Shown: piece after piece, positions 9,517 through 18,258 of the stretch | Layout: each line of letters opens with the position of its first letter | Numbering within the stretch: position 1 is the first letter of the stretch | Origin: Segatella oris | GTDB taxonomy: Bacteria > Bacteroidota > Bacteroidia > Bacteroidales > Bacteroidaceae | Length of the DNA: 64,000 nt | NCBI RefSeq assembly: GCF_900637655.1 | Contig: NZ_LR134384.1 | Location: 2,823,501-2,887,500, forward strand | Direction of reading: 5' to 3' | The notes under the pieces: model-generated | Databases searched by the model: none | What the model was told of the DNA's origin: nothing | Seen by the model: the letters and a program-made list of their open reading frames with translations, nothing else | Translations under genes and position numbers: made by a program

Positions 9517-10344
9517 TTATTTTTTGTTAGCTCTTTCGATAATATACTTGTTTGAAAGCTTCTTAGGTGCACGAGTCTTAAGACCCTTAGCGTAAAGACC
9601 CTTACGAGAACGTGGATGTCCACCACTCTGACGACCTTCACCACCACCCATCGGGTGATCAACAGGGTTCATAACAACACCACGGTTGTGTGGGCGACGA
9701 CCCAACCAGCGAGAGCGACCAGCCTTACCAGACTGCTCCAATGCATGATCAGAGTTACCAACACTACCTACTGTAGCTTTACAAGCACTCAAAATCTGGC
9801 GGGTTTCACCAGAAGGGAGCTTAATAACACAATAACTGCCCTCACGAGAAGTCAACTGAGCAAAGTTACCAGCCGAACGAACAAGCAAAGCACCCTGCCC
9901 CGGACGCAATTCAATGTTATGAATTACCGTACCGACAGGAATGTTTGCAAGTGGAAGAGCATTACCGATTTCAGGAGCAGCCTCTGCACCAGACATCAGT
10001 GTAGCACCTACCTGCAGTCCGTTAGGAGCAATAATGTAACGTTTTTCACCATCAGCGTAGAACAAAAGTGCAATGCGAGCAGATCTGTTAGGATCATACT
10101 CGATTGTCTTTACTACAGCTGGAACACCATCTTTCTCTCGCTTGAAGTCTATCAAACGATACTTCTGCTTATGGCCACCGCCAATGTAGCGAACGGTCAT
10201 TTTACCGGTGTTGTTTCGACCACCGGTAGAACGTTTGCCGTAAACGAGAGACTTCTCTGGCACGGATGCAGTAATATCCTCGAACGTGCCAATAACCTTG
10301 TGTCTTTGTCCCGGTGTAACCGGGTTTAATTTACGTACTGCCAT
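9517..10344 (-). CDS. rplB: 50S ribosomal protein L2
   Basis: This 275-residue protein contains the strongly conserved [20 protein letters not shown] segment with the His needed near the peptidyl transferase centre, and [20 protein letters not shown] near the N-terminus. L2 is required for subunit joining. It follows rplW by 8 bp. Confidence 0.97.
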   Translation of the reverse strand: MAVRKLNPVTPGQRHKVIGTFEDITASVPEKSLVYGKRSTGGRNNTGKMTVRYIGGGHKQKYRLIDFKREKDGVPAVVKTIEYDPNRSARIALLFYADGEKRYIIAPNGLQVGATLMSGAEAAPEIGNALPLANIPVGTVIHNIELRPGQGALLVRSAGNFAQLTSREGSYCVIKLPSGETRQILSACKATVGSVGNSDHALEQSGKAGRSRWLGRRPHNRGVVMNPVDHPMGGGEGRQSGGHPRSRKGLYAKGLKTRAPKKLSNKYIIERANKK

Positions 10345-10352
10345 TTTTTATT

Positions 10353-10646
10353 TTAAATATTGCTGTAAAAATCAATTGTGTCGCCATCCTTTACAGTGAC
10401 GATTGCCTTCTTGAACGCATTCTTCTGACCTTTAATGAGACCAGCCTTTGTATAACGGCTTGAACGCTTACCGGCATAGCGAAGTGTATTCACATCAACT
10501 ACTGTAACATTATATAGGGCCTCGACTTCCTTCTTAATTTGGAGTTTATTAGCCTCTGGACGAACGATAAAGCCATACCGACTTGGGTTCTTCTCAGTAA
10601 TCTTGGTTTGCTTCTCAGTAACCAATGGTTTAATGATAAATGCCAT
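10353..10646 (-). CDS. rplW: 50S ribosomal protein L23
   Basis: This 97-residue protein starts MAFIIKPLVTEKQTKITEKN and contains RYGFIVRPEANKLQIKKEVE. L23 lies at the tunnel exit and docks trigger factor and SRP. A GGAGAA sequence about 9 bp before the ATG is a plausible Shine-Dalgarno. It lies 16 bp after rplD. Confidence 0.97.
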   Translation of the reverse strand: MAFIIKPLVTEKQTKITEKNPSRYGFIVRPEANKLQIKKEVEALYNVTVVDVNTLRYAGKRSSRYTKAGLIKGQKNAFKKAIVTVKDGDTIDFYSNI

Positions 10647-10662
10647 AATCTAATTCTCCTTT

Positions 10663-11292
10663 TTACTTGTTTAAGATTCCGTCAATAGCCTTAAGCGCAC
10701 TTTCAGCAATTACAACAACATCTGCATTCAAAACTTTATACGAATTGAGCGATGTTGCTGTCATCACTTCTGCACCCTGAATATTACGAGCGGACAAATA
10801 TACGTTTTTATTTACTTCTGGCAAAAGAACAAGTGTCTTCTTACCTTCGACTTTAATATTTTTTGTAAAATTTACAAATTCTTTAGTCTTAGGAGCCTCG
10901 AAATTAATGTCTTCCACTACAACAACAGCATTATCTTGAGCTTTGTAGGAGAGAGCTGATTTACGAGCAAGAACTTTTACTTTTTTATTCAATTTGAAGT
11001 CATAATTACGTGGTTTAGGACCAAATACACGAGCACCACCTACCAATACAGGGGAGTTGATATCACCTCGACGTGCACCACCGCCACCTTTTTGGCGACC
11101 AAGTTTGCGAGTAGAACCACTCAGTTCGCTTCTTTCCTTTGTTTTTGCAGTACCTTGACGCTGTGCTGCAAGATACTGTTTAACATCAAGATAAAGCACG
11201 TGATCGTTAGGCTCAATTCCGAAGATAGCCTCATTGAGGTTTACCTTTCTTCCGGTCTCCTGACCGTTGATATTTAAAACGCTAACTTCCAT
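10663..11292 (-). CDS. rplD: 50S ribosomal protein L4
   Basis: This 209-residue protein shows the L4 rRNA-binding loop ([20 protein letters not shown]) and the globular domain [21 protein letters not shown]4 lines the exit tunnel and, in E. coli, regulates the S10 operon. Its ATG overlaps the rplC stop by one base (TAATG), so translation of the two is probably coupled. Confidence 0.97.
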   Translation of the reverse strand: MEVSVLNINGQETGRKVNLNEAIFGIEPNDHVLYLDVKQYLAAQRQGTAKTKERSELSGSTRKLGRQKGGGGARRGDINSPVLVGGARVFGPKPRNYDFKLNKKVKVLARKSALSYKAQDNAVVVVEDINFEAPKTKEFVNFTKNIKVEGKKTLVLLPEVNKNVYLSARNIQGAEVMTATSLNSYKVLNADVVVIAESALKAIDGILNK

Positions 11293-11906
11293 TACTTTTT
11301 GATTAATACGGTTGAACCATTACATCCAGCAACAGATCCCTTTACAAGAAGGAGATTATGCTCTGGAATTACCTTTAACACTTGGAGATTCTGAGTAGTA
11401 ACGCGATCACCACCCATCTGACCAGCCATACGCATGCCTTTGAAGACCTTTGCTGGATAAGAACAAGCACCGATAGAACCCGGCTTACGAGCTCGGTCAT
11501 CCTGACCGTGAGTACTCTGACCTACACCACCGAAACCATGGCGCTTAACAACACCCTGGAAACCTTTACCTTTAGAAGTACCTACAATATCTACAAATTT
11601 AGCGTCAGCGAAAAGTTCAACAGTAATTGTATCACCGAGGTTATGCTCCTCATCGAACTTGAACTCGGCCAAGTGCTTCTTTGGTGTTGTGCCTGCCTTC
11701 TTGAAGGTTCCCATCATTGGCTTGGAAGTACGATTTTCCTTTGCCTCCTCGAAACCCAACTGAAGTGCTTTGTAACCATCTTTTTCTTCTGTCTTTACTT
11801 GGGTTACAACACAAGGACCTGCTTCGATAACAGTGCACGGTACATTCTTACCGTCGGCACTGAAAACGGATGTCATTCCGATTTTTTTTCCAATTAATCC
11901 TGGCAT
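11292..11906 (-). CDS. rplC: 50S ribosomal protein L3
   Basis: This 204-residue protein starts [20 protein letters not shown] and contains the L3 signature [20 protein letters not shown]. The central extension reaches toward the peptidyl transferase centre. It lies 42 bp after rpsJ. Confidence 0.97.
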   Translation of the reverse strand: MPGLIGKKIGMTSVFSADGKNVPCTVIEAGPCVVTQVKTEEKDGYKALQLGFEEAKENRTSKPMMGTFKKAGTTPKKHLAEFKFDEEHNLGDTITVELFADAKFVDIVGTSKGKGFQGVVKRHGFGGVGQSTHGQDDRARKPGSIGACSYPAKVFKGMRMAGQMGGDRVTTQNLQVLKVIPEHNLLLVKGSVAGCNGSTVLIKK

Positions 11907-11948
11907 TTCAATAAAAATTTAATCGATTAATAATTTACTCTCTTTGAA

Positions 11949-12254
11949 TTAGACTTTAATCTCAACCTCTACTCCTGATGGCAACTCAAGTTTCATCAGC
12001 GCATCAACAGTCTTTGCTGTAGAACTATAGATGTCAATAAGACGCTTGAAGTCTGACAATTGGAACTGTTCACGTGCTTTCTTGTTAACGAAAGTTGAAC
12101 GGTTCACGGTGTAGATACGCTTGTGCGTTGGCAATGGGATAGGGCCACTGACAATAGCACCCGTAGCTTTTACAGCCTTCACGATTTTCTCAGCTGACTT
12201 GTCAACCAGCATATGGTCGTAAGATTTCAGCTTAATTCTGATTTTCTGACTCAT
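11949..12254 (-). CDS. rpsJ: 30S ribosomal protein S10
   Basis: This 101-residue protein contains the S10 signature ([20 protein letters not shown]). S10 lies in the small-subunit head and also partners NusB in antitermination in other bacteria. It is the first gene of the S10 group and follows fusA with a 101-bp gap in which I see no clear promoter, so read-through from the str group is likely. Confidence 0.97.
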   Translation of the reverse strand: MSQKIRIKLKSYDHMLVDKSAEKIVKAVKATGAIVSGPIPLPTHKRIYTVNRSTFVNKKAREQFQLSDFKRLIDIYSSTAKTVDALMKLELPSGVEVEIKV

Positions 12255-12355
12255 TGTTTGTAATTTATAAAATTATTAATAAAATGAAGCAAAGAGGTAC
12301 GCAGTTTAAGAGTCATTCGCTAAACAACGCCTCTATGCTTTGTAGTTTTTCTCAA

Positions 12356-14470
12356 TTAGAGAAGTTCTGCATGACCATGAACCTCTTCAAGCACAGCCTT
12401 AGCAATGCTGGTAGATAGTGCTGCATGGTGATCATACTCCATAGAAGAAGTTGCACGGCCAGAAGTGATAGTACGCAGAGCTGTTACATAACCGAACATT
12501 TCTGCCAATGGAACCATTGCTTTCACGATACGTGCACCGCTACGAGCTTCTTCCATACCCTGAACAAGACCGCGACGCTTATTCAAGTCTCCGATAACAT
12601 CACCCATATTCTCTTCAGGAGTAACGACCTCTACTTTCATGATAGGCTCCATCAGAACAGGACCAGCCTTCGGACAAAGCACCTTGAATGCCTGATGAGC
12701 AACCAATTCAAATGACAACTGGTCAGAGTCTACCGGGTGGAAGCTACCATCCGTCAATGTCACTTTCATGCCTGTCATTGGGAAACCTCCGAGAACACCG
12801 TTGCTCAAGCAATCAGCAAAGCCCTTCTGAACAGAAGGTATGAATTCCTTAGGCACGTTACCACCTTTCACCTCATTGATGAACTGCAAGTCGCCTTCTG
12901 TGTAGTCTTCGTCCTTAGGAGCGATAGTTACATCAATACAAGCAAACTTACCACGACCACCAGACTGCTTCTTATAAGTTTCGCGGCTCTGTGCCGTACG
13001 AGTAATAGCCTCCTTATAATTAACCTGAGGTTTACCTTGATTACATTCTACCTTGAACTCACGCTTCAAACGGTCGATAATAATATCAAGGTGAAGCTCA
13101 CCCATACCAGAAATAATAGTCTGTCCACTCTGCTCATCTGTACGAACAGTAAAGGTTGGATCTTCCTCTGCAAGTTTAGCAAGACCGTTATCCATCTTGG
13201 CAACGTCAGCCTGACTCTTTGGTTCAACAGCAATAGAAATCACCGTATCAGGGAATGTCATGGACTCCAATACAATCGGATGATTCTCATCACAAAGTGT
13301 ATCACCAGTACGGATATCCTTGAAACCAACTCCTGCTCCAATATCACCTGCATCGATAGAATCCATAGGTATCTCCTGCTTAGAGTTCATCTGGAACAGA
13401 CGACTGATGCGCTCACGCTTACCGGAGCGTGGATTGTATACATAAGAACCTGCAGCAATCTTACCCGAATAAACACGGAAGAACACCAAACGGCCCATGA
13501 ATGGATCAGTAGCAATCTTGAAAGCAAGTGCAGAAGTCGGAGCATCCTCTGAAGGTTTACGATCCTCTTCCTCATCAGTATCAGGATTAGTACCTACGAT
13601 ATTCGGTGTATCAAGTGGTGAAGGCAGGAATGCACATACATAATCAAGAAGTGGTTGCACACCTTTATTCTTGTATGAAGAACCGAGCAACATCGGGCAG
13701 CACTCCATTGCTACGGTACCCTTACGGATAGCACGAAGCAACATTTCTTCTGAGATTTCCTTACCATCAAGGTAAAGTTCCATAACTTCATCATCAAAGT
13801 TTGCTGCACCCTCAACAAGTTTCTCACGCCATTCAGCAGCTTCATCAGCAAGGTCAGCAGGTATTTCTTCTACATCATACTCTGCGCCCATGGTCTCGTC
13901 ATGCCACAAGATAGCTTTCATCTTAAGCAGGTCTACGACACCCTTGAAGTTTTCCTCTGCACCGATAGGTATCTGGATAGCAATAGGATTAGCACCCAAG
14001 ATATCCTTCATCTGCTGAACCGTTTCAAAGAAGTTAGCTCCTGAACGGTCCATCTTGTTCACGTAACCGATACGTGGTACATTGTATTTATCAGCCTGGC
14101 GCCATACGGTTTCTGACTGTGGCTGAACACCATCAGCAGCAGAATAAGTAGCGACAGCACCATCAAGCACACGCAGAGAACGTTCAACTTCAGCTGTAAA
14201 GTCAACGTGTCCCGGAGTATCAATCAAGTTGATCTTATATGACTTGCCCTCGTAGTTCCAGTTACAAGTAGTAGCAGCAGAGGTAATTGTAATACCGCGC
14301 TCCTGCTCCTGAGCCATCCAGTCCATTGTAGCTGCACCATCATGAACCTCACCAATCTTGTGAGTCTTACCTGTATAGAACAGGATACGCTCTGATGTAG
14401 TAGTCTTACCAGCATCAATGTGGGCCATGATACCGATGTTACGAGTCAAATGTAAATCGCGATTTGCCAT
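12356..14470 (-). CDS. fusA: translation elongation factor G
   Basis: This 704-residue GTPase has the G1 P-loop AHIDAGKT (residues 16-23), the G2/switch region [13 protein letters not shown], the G3 DTPGH motif and the G4 NKMDRSG motif. Domains II-V follow, including [21 protein letters not shown] drives translocation on the ribosome. It lies between rpsG (20 bp) and rpsJ, as in the str operon, but tuf is not here; it is at 52,618. Confidence 0.97.
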   Translation of the reverse strand: MANRDLHLTRNIGIMAHIDAGKTTTSERILFYTGKTHKIGEVHDGAATMDWMAQEQERGITITSAATTCNWNYEGKSYKINLIDTPGHVDFTAEVERSLRVLDGAVATYSAADGVQPQSETVWRQADKYNVPRIGYVNKMDRSGANFFETVQQMKDILGANPIAIQIPIGAEENFKGVVDLLKMKAILWHDETMGAEYDVEEIPADLADEAAEWREKLVEGAANFDDEVMELYLDGKEISEEMLLRAIRKGTVAMECCPMLLGSSYKNKGVQPLLDYVCAFLPSPLDTPNIVGTNPDTDEEEDRKPSEDAPTSALAFKIATDPFMGRLVFFRVYSGKIAAGSYVYNPRSGKRERISRLFQMNSKQEIPMDSIDAGDIGAGVGFKDIRTGDTLCDENHPIVLESMTFPDTVISIAVEPKSQADVAKMDNGLAKLAEEDPTFTVRTDEQSGQTIISGMGELHLDIIIDRLKREFKVECNQGKPQVNYKEAITRTAQSRETYKKQSGGRGKFACIDVTIAPKDEDYTEGDLQFINEVKGGNVPKEFIPSVQKGFADCLSNGVLGGFPMTGMKVTLTDGSFHPVDSDQLSFELVAHQAFKVLCPKAGPVLMEPIMKVEVVTPEENMGDVIGDLNKRRGLVQGMEEARSGARIVKAMVPLAEMFGYVTALRTITSGRATSSMEYDHHAALSTSIAKAVLEEVHGHAELL

Positions 14471-14490
14471 TTTCTTTTTACCTTTATTGA

Positions 14491-14967
14491 TTAGAATCTG
14501 AAATGAGCGAATGCACGGTTAGCCTCTGCCATGCGGTGCATATCTTCCTTACGCTTGAATGCACCACCCTGATTGTTGTATGCATCCATAATCTCAGCAG
14601 CAAGCTTCTCGGCCATTGATTTTCCACCGCGCTTACGAGCGAAAGCAATCAAATTCTTCATTGAGATACTTTCCTTACGATCAGGACGGATTTCCGTAGG
14701 AACCTGGAAAGTAGCACCACCGATACGGCGACTCTTTACCTCAACCTGAGGAGTGATGTTATCCAAAGCCTGCTTCCAGATTTCGAGTGCAGGCTTTTCT
14801 TCCTTAGCCATCTTCTCTTTCACTGTATCAAGAGCCTTGTAGAAAATCTCGTATGAAATGGTCTTCTTACCATCATACATCAAATGGTTCACGAACTTTG
14901 AAACCTTTTGGTCATTGTAAACTGGATCCGGAAGGATCACACGTTTCTTTGGTTTTGCTTTTCTCAT
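14491..14967 (-). CDS. rpsG: 30S ribosomal protein S7
   Basis: This 158-residue protein starts [20 protein letters not shown] and has the S7 signature [21 protein letters not shown]7 nucleates assembly of the small-subunit head and lies near the E site. It follows rpsL after a 134-bp gap in which I see no gene or clear terminator. Confidence 0.97.
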   Translation of the reverse strand: MRKAKPKKRVILPDPVYNDQKVSKFVNHLMYDGKKTISYEIFYKALDTVKEKMAKEEKPALEIWKQALDNITPQVEVKSRRIGGATFQVPTEIRPDRKESISMKNLIAFARKRGGKSMAEKLAAEIMDAYNNQGGAFKRKEDMHRMAEANRAFAHFRF

Positions 14968-15101
14968 TTTGTTTTGAAAAATAAATTCTGCTTGGGGTTG
15001 TTATTCATGTTCTTCAATATCCGCACCCGGACATTTACTCAACCTGCGTTCAACAATTCTCCAGCAAAACGTTTGAATAAAAAAATCTTTGGCCTTGTAA
15101 T

Positions 15102-15485
15102 TTACTTCTTACCTGCCTTTGGACGCTTAGCACCATACTTTGAACGACGCTGTGTACGGTTTGCAACGCCTGCGGTATCAAGTGTACCACGAACGATATG
15201 ATAGCGTACACCAGGAAGGTCTTTCACACGACCACCACGAACAAGTACAATACTATGCTCCTGAAGGTTGTGACCTTCTCCAGGGATGTAAGAGTTTACT
15301 TCCTTCTGGTTTGTCAAACGAACACGAGCAACCTTACGCATTGCTGAGTTAGGCTTCTTAGGAGTCGTTGTGTAAACACGAACACAAACACCACGACGCT
15401 GTGGACAGTTGTCCAAAGCCGGAGACTTGCTCTTGTCTACGATGTCCTTTCTGCCTTTTCTTACTAACTGTGAAATTGTAGGCAT
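15102..15485 (-). CDS. rpsL: 30S ribosomal protein S12
   Basis: This 127-residue protein includes [20 protein letters not shown] and [20 protein letters not shown]. Lys43, the classic streptomycin-resistance position, is the wild-type residue, and the Asp of the VKDLPG loop is present. S12 checks codon-anticodon pairing at the decoding centre. It is the first gene of the superoperon and has its own promoter about 85 bp upstream. Confidence 0.97.
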   Translation of the reverse strand: MPTISQLVRKGRKDIVDKSKSPALDNCPQRRGVCVRVYTTTPKKPNSAMRKVARVRLTNQKEVNSYIPGEGHNLQEHSIVLVRGGRVKDLPGVRYHIVRGTLDTAGVANRTQRRSKYGAKRPKAGKK

Positions 15486-15569
15486 AATTTTACTTTTTAA
15501 TTTATATATTTTATTTTGTTTATTATCAACAGATTACGAACAGCGCTCAATAAAGCCTATTTCGGGCTG

Positions 15570-15577
15570 CAAAGGTA
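15570..15577 (-). promoter_or_regulatory. promoter -7 element for the rpsL superoperon
   Basis: The minus strand has TACCTTTG here followed by CAGCC, a strong Bacteroidetes -7 element. A TTTG lies only 12 bp upstream and no TTTG is found at the usual 19-21 bp, so the -33 element is uncertain. The predicted 5' leader before rpsL is about 80 nt. Confidence 0.65.
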
Positions 15578-15675
15578 CAAACAAATCTTCAAACTACCTA
15601 ACTATAAAGACAACATAAAGTCTACATCTTATGCAAATTTGCAAGATATAGGCTTTATTAACATTTATTTTGAAT

Positions 15676-15738
15676 AAATAAAAACCTCTCCCCACTCACT
15701 TCCAAGGAGGAGAGTTCCGAACTGATAAGGTTTTATTT
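15676..15738 (-). terminator. terminator-like hairpin after the DUF3467 gene
   Basis: On the minus strand CTCTCC pairs with GGAGAG (15,709-15,714 and 15,686-15,691), followed by GG and TTTTTATTT. An outer arm (AAATAAAACC with GGTTTTTATTT) extends the structure. It would end transcription of the DUF3467 gene before the rpsL promoter. Confidence 0.55.
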
Positions 15739-15870
15739 GCCAGTAGTTCTTTATGTCCTTTATATAACAGAACACTCAAAACAAGCAGACTTCGCTTATC
15801 ATTCTCACATAAAACATACAAGATATAGTATTGACATCCCATTCTAAGAAGCCCATCGCAAGTTCATTCT

Positions 15871-15888
15871 CCCCTCCCTTGGGAGGGG
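15871..15888. repeat. G/C-rich inverted repeat
   Basis: CCCCTCCC and GGGAGGGG are separated by TT, a perfect 8-bp inverted repeat just downstream of the DUF3467 gene. Its composition differs sharply from the AT-rich surroundings. Similar G/C-rich palindromes are dispersed in some genomes, but there is only one copy here. Confidence 0.5.
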
Positions 15889-15912
15889 CAGGAGTAGGTG
15901 TCAGCGGCTTCC

Positions 15913-16230
15913 CTACGACTCTGTTTCCGGCATCTTGAATGGCGTGGCTATTCGATCTTGCTGCTCTGGAATTGTGATTTTACCAAACTGCTGCTCGTAG
16001 TTATACAGGTTTTCCTGCAAAGCCTGAAGCAAACGCTTGGCATGTTCGGGAGCCATGACGACACGAGCACTGACCTCCGGCTTTGGCATCCCAGGCAACA
16101 TTGTTGCAAAATCAAGCACAAAATCAGAACTTGAATGCGTTATCAAAGCCAGATTAGCATAGACACCTTTCGCTATTTCCGGTTTCAAATCTATTTGCAG
16201 ACCCTGCTGCTGATTGTTATCATTTTCCAT
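15913..16230 (-). CDS. DUF3467 family protein
   Basis: This 105-residue protein starts MENDNNQQQGLQIDLKPEIA and contains GVYANLALITHSSSDFVLDF and the VVMAPEHAKRLLQALQENLY segment, which I recognise as DUF3467. It has no signal peptide or membrane segment, and its function is unknown. In Bacteroides the family member lies between rpoC and rpsL on one strand. Here it stays beside rpsL, but rpoC is far away on the other strand. A terminator-like hairpin follows it and a good promoter precedes it, so it may be transcribed alone. Confidence 0.8.
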   Translation of the reverse strand: MENDNNQQQGLQIDLKPEIAKGVYANLALITHSSSDFVLDFATMLPGMPKPEVSARVVMAPEHAKRLLQALQENLYNYEQQFGKITIPEQQDRIATPFKMPETES

Positions 16231-16270
16231 ATATAATAATGTATATAAAAGATTATTGTTTAACTTATGG

Positions 16271-16301
16271 CAAAGATAAGAAAAAAACTTGAAACCACAA
16301 G
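16271..16301 (-). promoter_or_regulatory. promoter for the DUF3467 gene
   Basis: The minus strand has CTTG (16,298-16,301), a 19-bp spacer, and TATCTTTG (16,271-16,278), matching the Bacteroidetes TTTG / TAnnTTTG pattern with one -33 mismatch. The leader to the ATG at 16,230 would be about 35 nt. Confidence 0.65.
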
Positions 16302-16412
16302 AAACATCTCATTTAAGAATAGATAACAAATATAGTCACATTCCATTTCCATAAAATAATGCTTTAATCATGATTCACGCTGTCAAATGAGATTTATTCT
16401 ATAAACATTTTG

Positions 16413-16420
16413 TAAATTTG
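16413..16420 (+). promoter_or_regulatory. possible -7 element for the flavoprotein gene
   Basis: TAAATTTG followed by CAC matches the -7 consensus on the plus strand. No TTTG is found 19-21 bp upstream, and the leader would be about 120 nt, so the call is tentative. Confidence 0.35.
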
Positions 16421-16546
16421 CACACAACAGTGGGATTGTTCTATGTCATGCAAATACATGAATACCATGGAAATTCTTAGGACTATATCCCGTCAACGCA
16501 ATGCAGGCAATTGCAATTTCGAATTAAAATTTGTAATTTTAAGGGT

Positions 16547-17767
16547 ATGGAAATAGCTATCATTGGTGGTGGTGCAGCTGGATTCATGGCTGCTATCACA
16601 GCGCAAAAGACTGATCCGGCAAGCAAAGTAACAATCTTTGAACGGGCACAAAAAGTGCTGGCAAAGGTAGAAATGACAGGTGGCGGACGCTGTAATGTCA
16701 CTAACAGCTTTGCCACTATCACGGATATGAAGCAGGCTTATCCGCGTGGAGACAAGCTCATGAAACGACTGATGAAAACATTCAGCTATGAAGATACTTA
16801 CAAATGGTTTGAGAAACATGGTGTTCCATTAGTTACACAGGAGGATGAATGCGTCTTTCCAAAAGCACAGGATGCTCATGCTGTCATCGACTGCTTAGTG
16901 CGCCAGGCTCGCGAATTAGAAATAACGGTGTGTTGTAAACATCGACTCACAGACATCTGCCAGAAAGAAGATGGAAGTTTTGAACTTATGTTTGAGAAAG
17001 CTTCTCATCGCAATTTCCACCGCGTCATCGTGACAACAGGAGGATCGCCCCATGCCCGTGCTTTGGATTATCTTGCTCGTCTTGGGCACAAAATAGAGCA
17101 ACCCGTACCCTCACTCTTTACATTTAATATCACAGACCGTTCTTTCTGCAATCTGATGGGAACGGTTGCAGACCCTGTTGTGACGGCAATACCGGGCACA
17201 AAGATGCGTGCAGAAGGAGCATTGCTTGTGACCCATTGGGGCATGAGCGGTCCGGCTGTCTTGAAATTGTCGTCATATGCCGCCCGCTGGCTCGCAGAAC
17301 ACGACTACAAGTCTCCGCTTGCTGTCAGCTGGACTGGCAGACGGACACAGCAGGAAGTAGAAGAAGAACTCTTGCAATTGCAGACTATTAATCCGCGCAA
17401 GCAACTCGGTACACTGCATCCCTTTGGACTTCCTTCACGCTTATGGCTCTATATTTTGAACAAACTTGGTTTGAACACAGCAAAACCATGGGGAGAAATC
17501 GGCCGTAAGACACTGAACCGTTTGGTAGAGACGTTAGTCAACGATCAGTACACCATTGCGGGCAAAGGTTCTTTCCGTGAGGAGTTCGTGACTTGTGGCG
17601 GTGTAAGTCTTCAATCGGTCAATGTAAAAACGCTCGAAAGCAAAGTTTGTCCGGGTCTGTTCTTTGCAGGAGAAGTTTTGGATATCGATGCCATTACAGG
17701 AGGGTTCAACCTGCAAGCAGCATGGACAACAGGAGTCGTGGCAGGGCTATCGGCTGCCAGTCATTGA
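16547..17767 (+). CDS. BaiN/HI0933-family FAD-dependent oxidoreductase
   Basis: The start is ATG 16,547 (MEIAIIGGGAAGFMAAITAQ), giving 406 residues. An upstream TTG frame at 16,511 would add 12 residues before the Rossmann fold. The dinucleotide motif GGGAAG is at residues 7-12, followed by the family motif TGGGRCNVTN. The C-terminus has LFFAGEVLDIDAITGGFNLQ, the second FAD-contact region. Members (YhiN, HI0933, BaiN) are cytosolic flavoproteins; BaiN was linked to bile-acid dehydroxylation but most members have no known substrate. It stands alone. Confidence 0.85.
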   Translation: MEIAIIGGGAAGFMAAITAQKTDPASKVTIFERAQKVLAKVEMTGGGRCNVTNSFATITDMKQAYPRGDKLMKRLMKTFSYEDTYKWFEKHGVPLVTQEDECVFPKAQDAHAVIDCLVRQARELEITVCCKHRLTDICQKEDGSFELMFEKASHRNFHRVIVTTGGSPHARALDYLARLGHKIEQPVPSLFTFNITDRSFCNLMGTVADPVVTAIPGTKMRAEGALLVTHWGMSGPAVLKLSSYAARWLAEHDYKSPLAVSWTGRRTQQEVEEELLQLQTINPRKQLGTLHPFGLPSRLWLYILNKLGLNTAKPWGEIGRKTLNRLVETLVNDQYTIAGKGSFREEFVTCGGVSLQSVNVKTLESKVCPGLFFAGEVLDIDAITGGFNLQAAWTTGVVAGLSAASH

Positions 17768-17966
17768 TAAAACAGACTCTCTTTGCAGGATATTAATAAA
17801 CCATGAATAAAAGTAATACAAGTCATTTGATTTCCGTAGTTATACGCGCTGGCTTCTATAAAAGCTGAGTGTTTGAGTAACAACAAGAAAGAAACAAAGA
17901 CCAATCAATAAAGAATAAACACCTAATGCAAATCAGCAGCTTAAACACTTCTATTTAATTACCTCG

Positions 17967-18054
17967 CAATTTGCATCAAATCACCACGCATTTTGAGTCA
18001 AATCAGAGTGTGAGTTAAGTCAGATTACAGCGCAATCTGCATCAAATTACACAG
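17967..18054 (+). repeat. 22-bp repeat array B (4 units)
   Basis: Units begin at 17,967, 17,989, 18,011 and 18,033 in exact 22-bp register. Cores are CAATTTGCATCAAATC, CATTTTGAGTCAAATC, TGAGTTAAGTCAGATTA and CAATCTGCATCAAATTA. A fainter unit may precede at 17,945. The copies are more diverged than in array D, and the array ends TTACACAGAGC. Confidence 0.75.
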
Positions 18055-18169
18055 AGCTTCTTGTGGAATATCAAAACAAGCTGCTATCAGGCTACTTTCA
18101 TTAAGGCTACCAACGAATGATACACAAGACATACAAACTTCAACAAACTACGGTAAATCCTTAAAAGCA

Positions 18170-18211
18170 GAAAGCCCACTCGGACAGTAGAAACTACCAG
18201 AGTGAGCTTTC
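18170..18211 (-). terminator. hairpin after the envelope operon
   Basis: GAAAGCCCACTC (18,170-18,181) pairs with GAGTGAGCTTTC (18,200-18,211), with one C/A mismatch. An inner GTAG-AAA-CTAC stem completes the structure. On the minus strand it is followed by a short TTTT run, so it probably terminates the operon that ends at 18,259. Confidence 0.5.
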
Positions 18212-18258
18212 AATCATCTCAAAAAGATAGATTTCTCCATTGGAGAAAAGTTCCTATT

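Larger units (their letters stand above)
15486..15912. other. regulatory intergenic region between DUF3467 gene and rpsL
   Basis: This 427-bp stretch holds no convincing gene. It contains the rpsL promoter (15,570-15,577), a 12-bp inverted repeat that flanks it (15,549-15,560 and 15,648-15,659), a 12-bp palindrome (15,632-15,643), a terminator-like hairpin (15,676-15,738) and a G/C-rich inverted repeat (15,871-15,888). Confidence 0.8.
16231..16546. other. divergent intergenic region
   Basis: This 316-bp AT-rich region separates the divergent DUF3467 and flavoprotein genes. It contains the DUF3467 promoter and a -7-like TAAATTTG on the plus strand at 16,413-16,420, without a clear -33 element. 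Nothing else is evident. Confidence 0.6.
17768..18258. other. convergent intergenic region with repeat array B
   Basis: This 491-bp region lies between the 3' ends of the flavoprotein gene and the envelope operon. It holds array B (17,967-18,054) and a terminator-like hairpin (18,170-18,211). I see no gene. Confidence 0.75.

Noticed and set aside
9616..10329. 237-codon plus-strand frame
   Set aside because: It is antisense to rplB and rich in Thr and Asn, as expected of a shadow frame.
12737..13552. 271-codon plus-strand frame
   Set aside because: It is antisense to fusA, and its translation resembles no protein.
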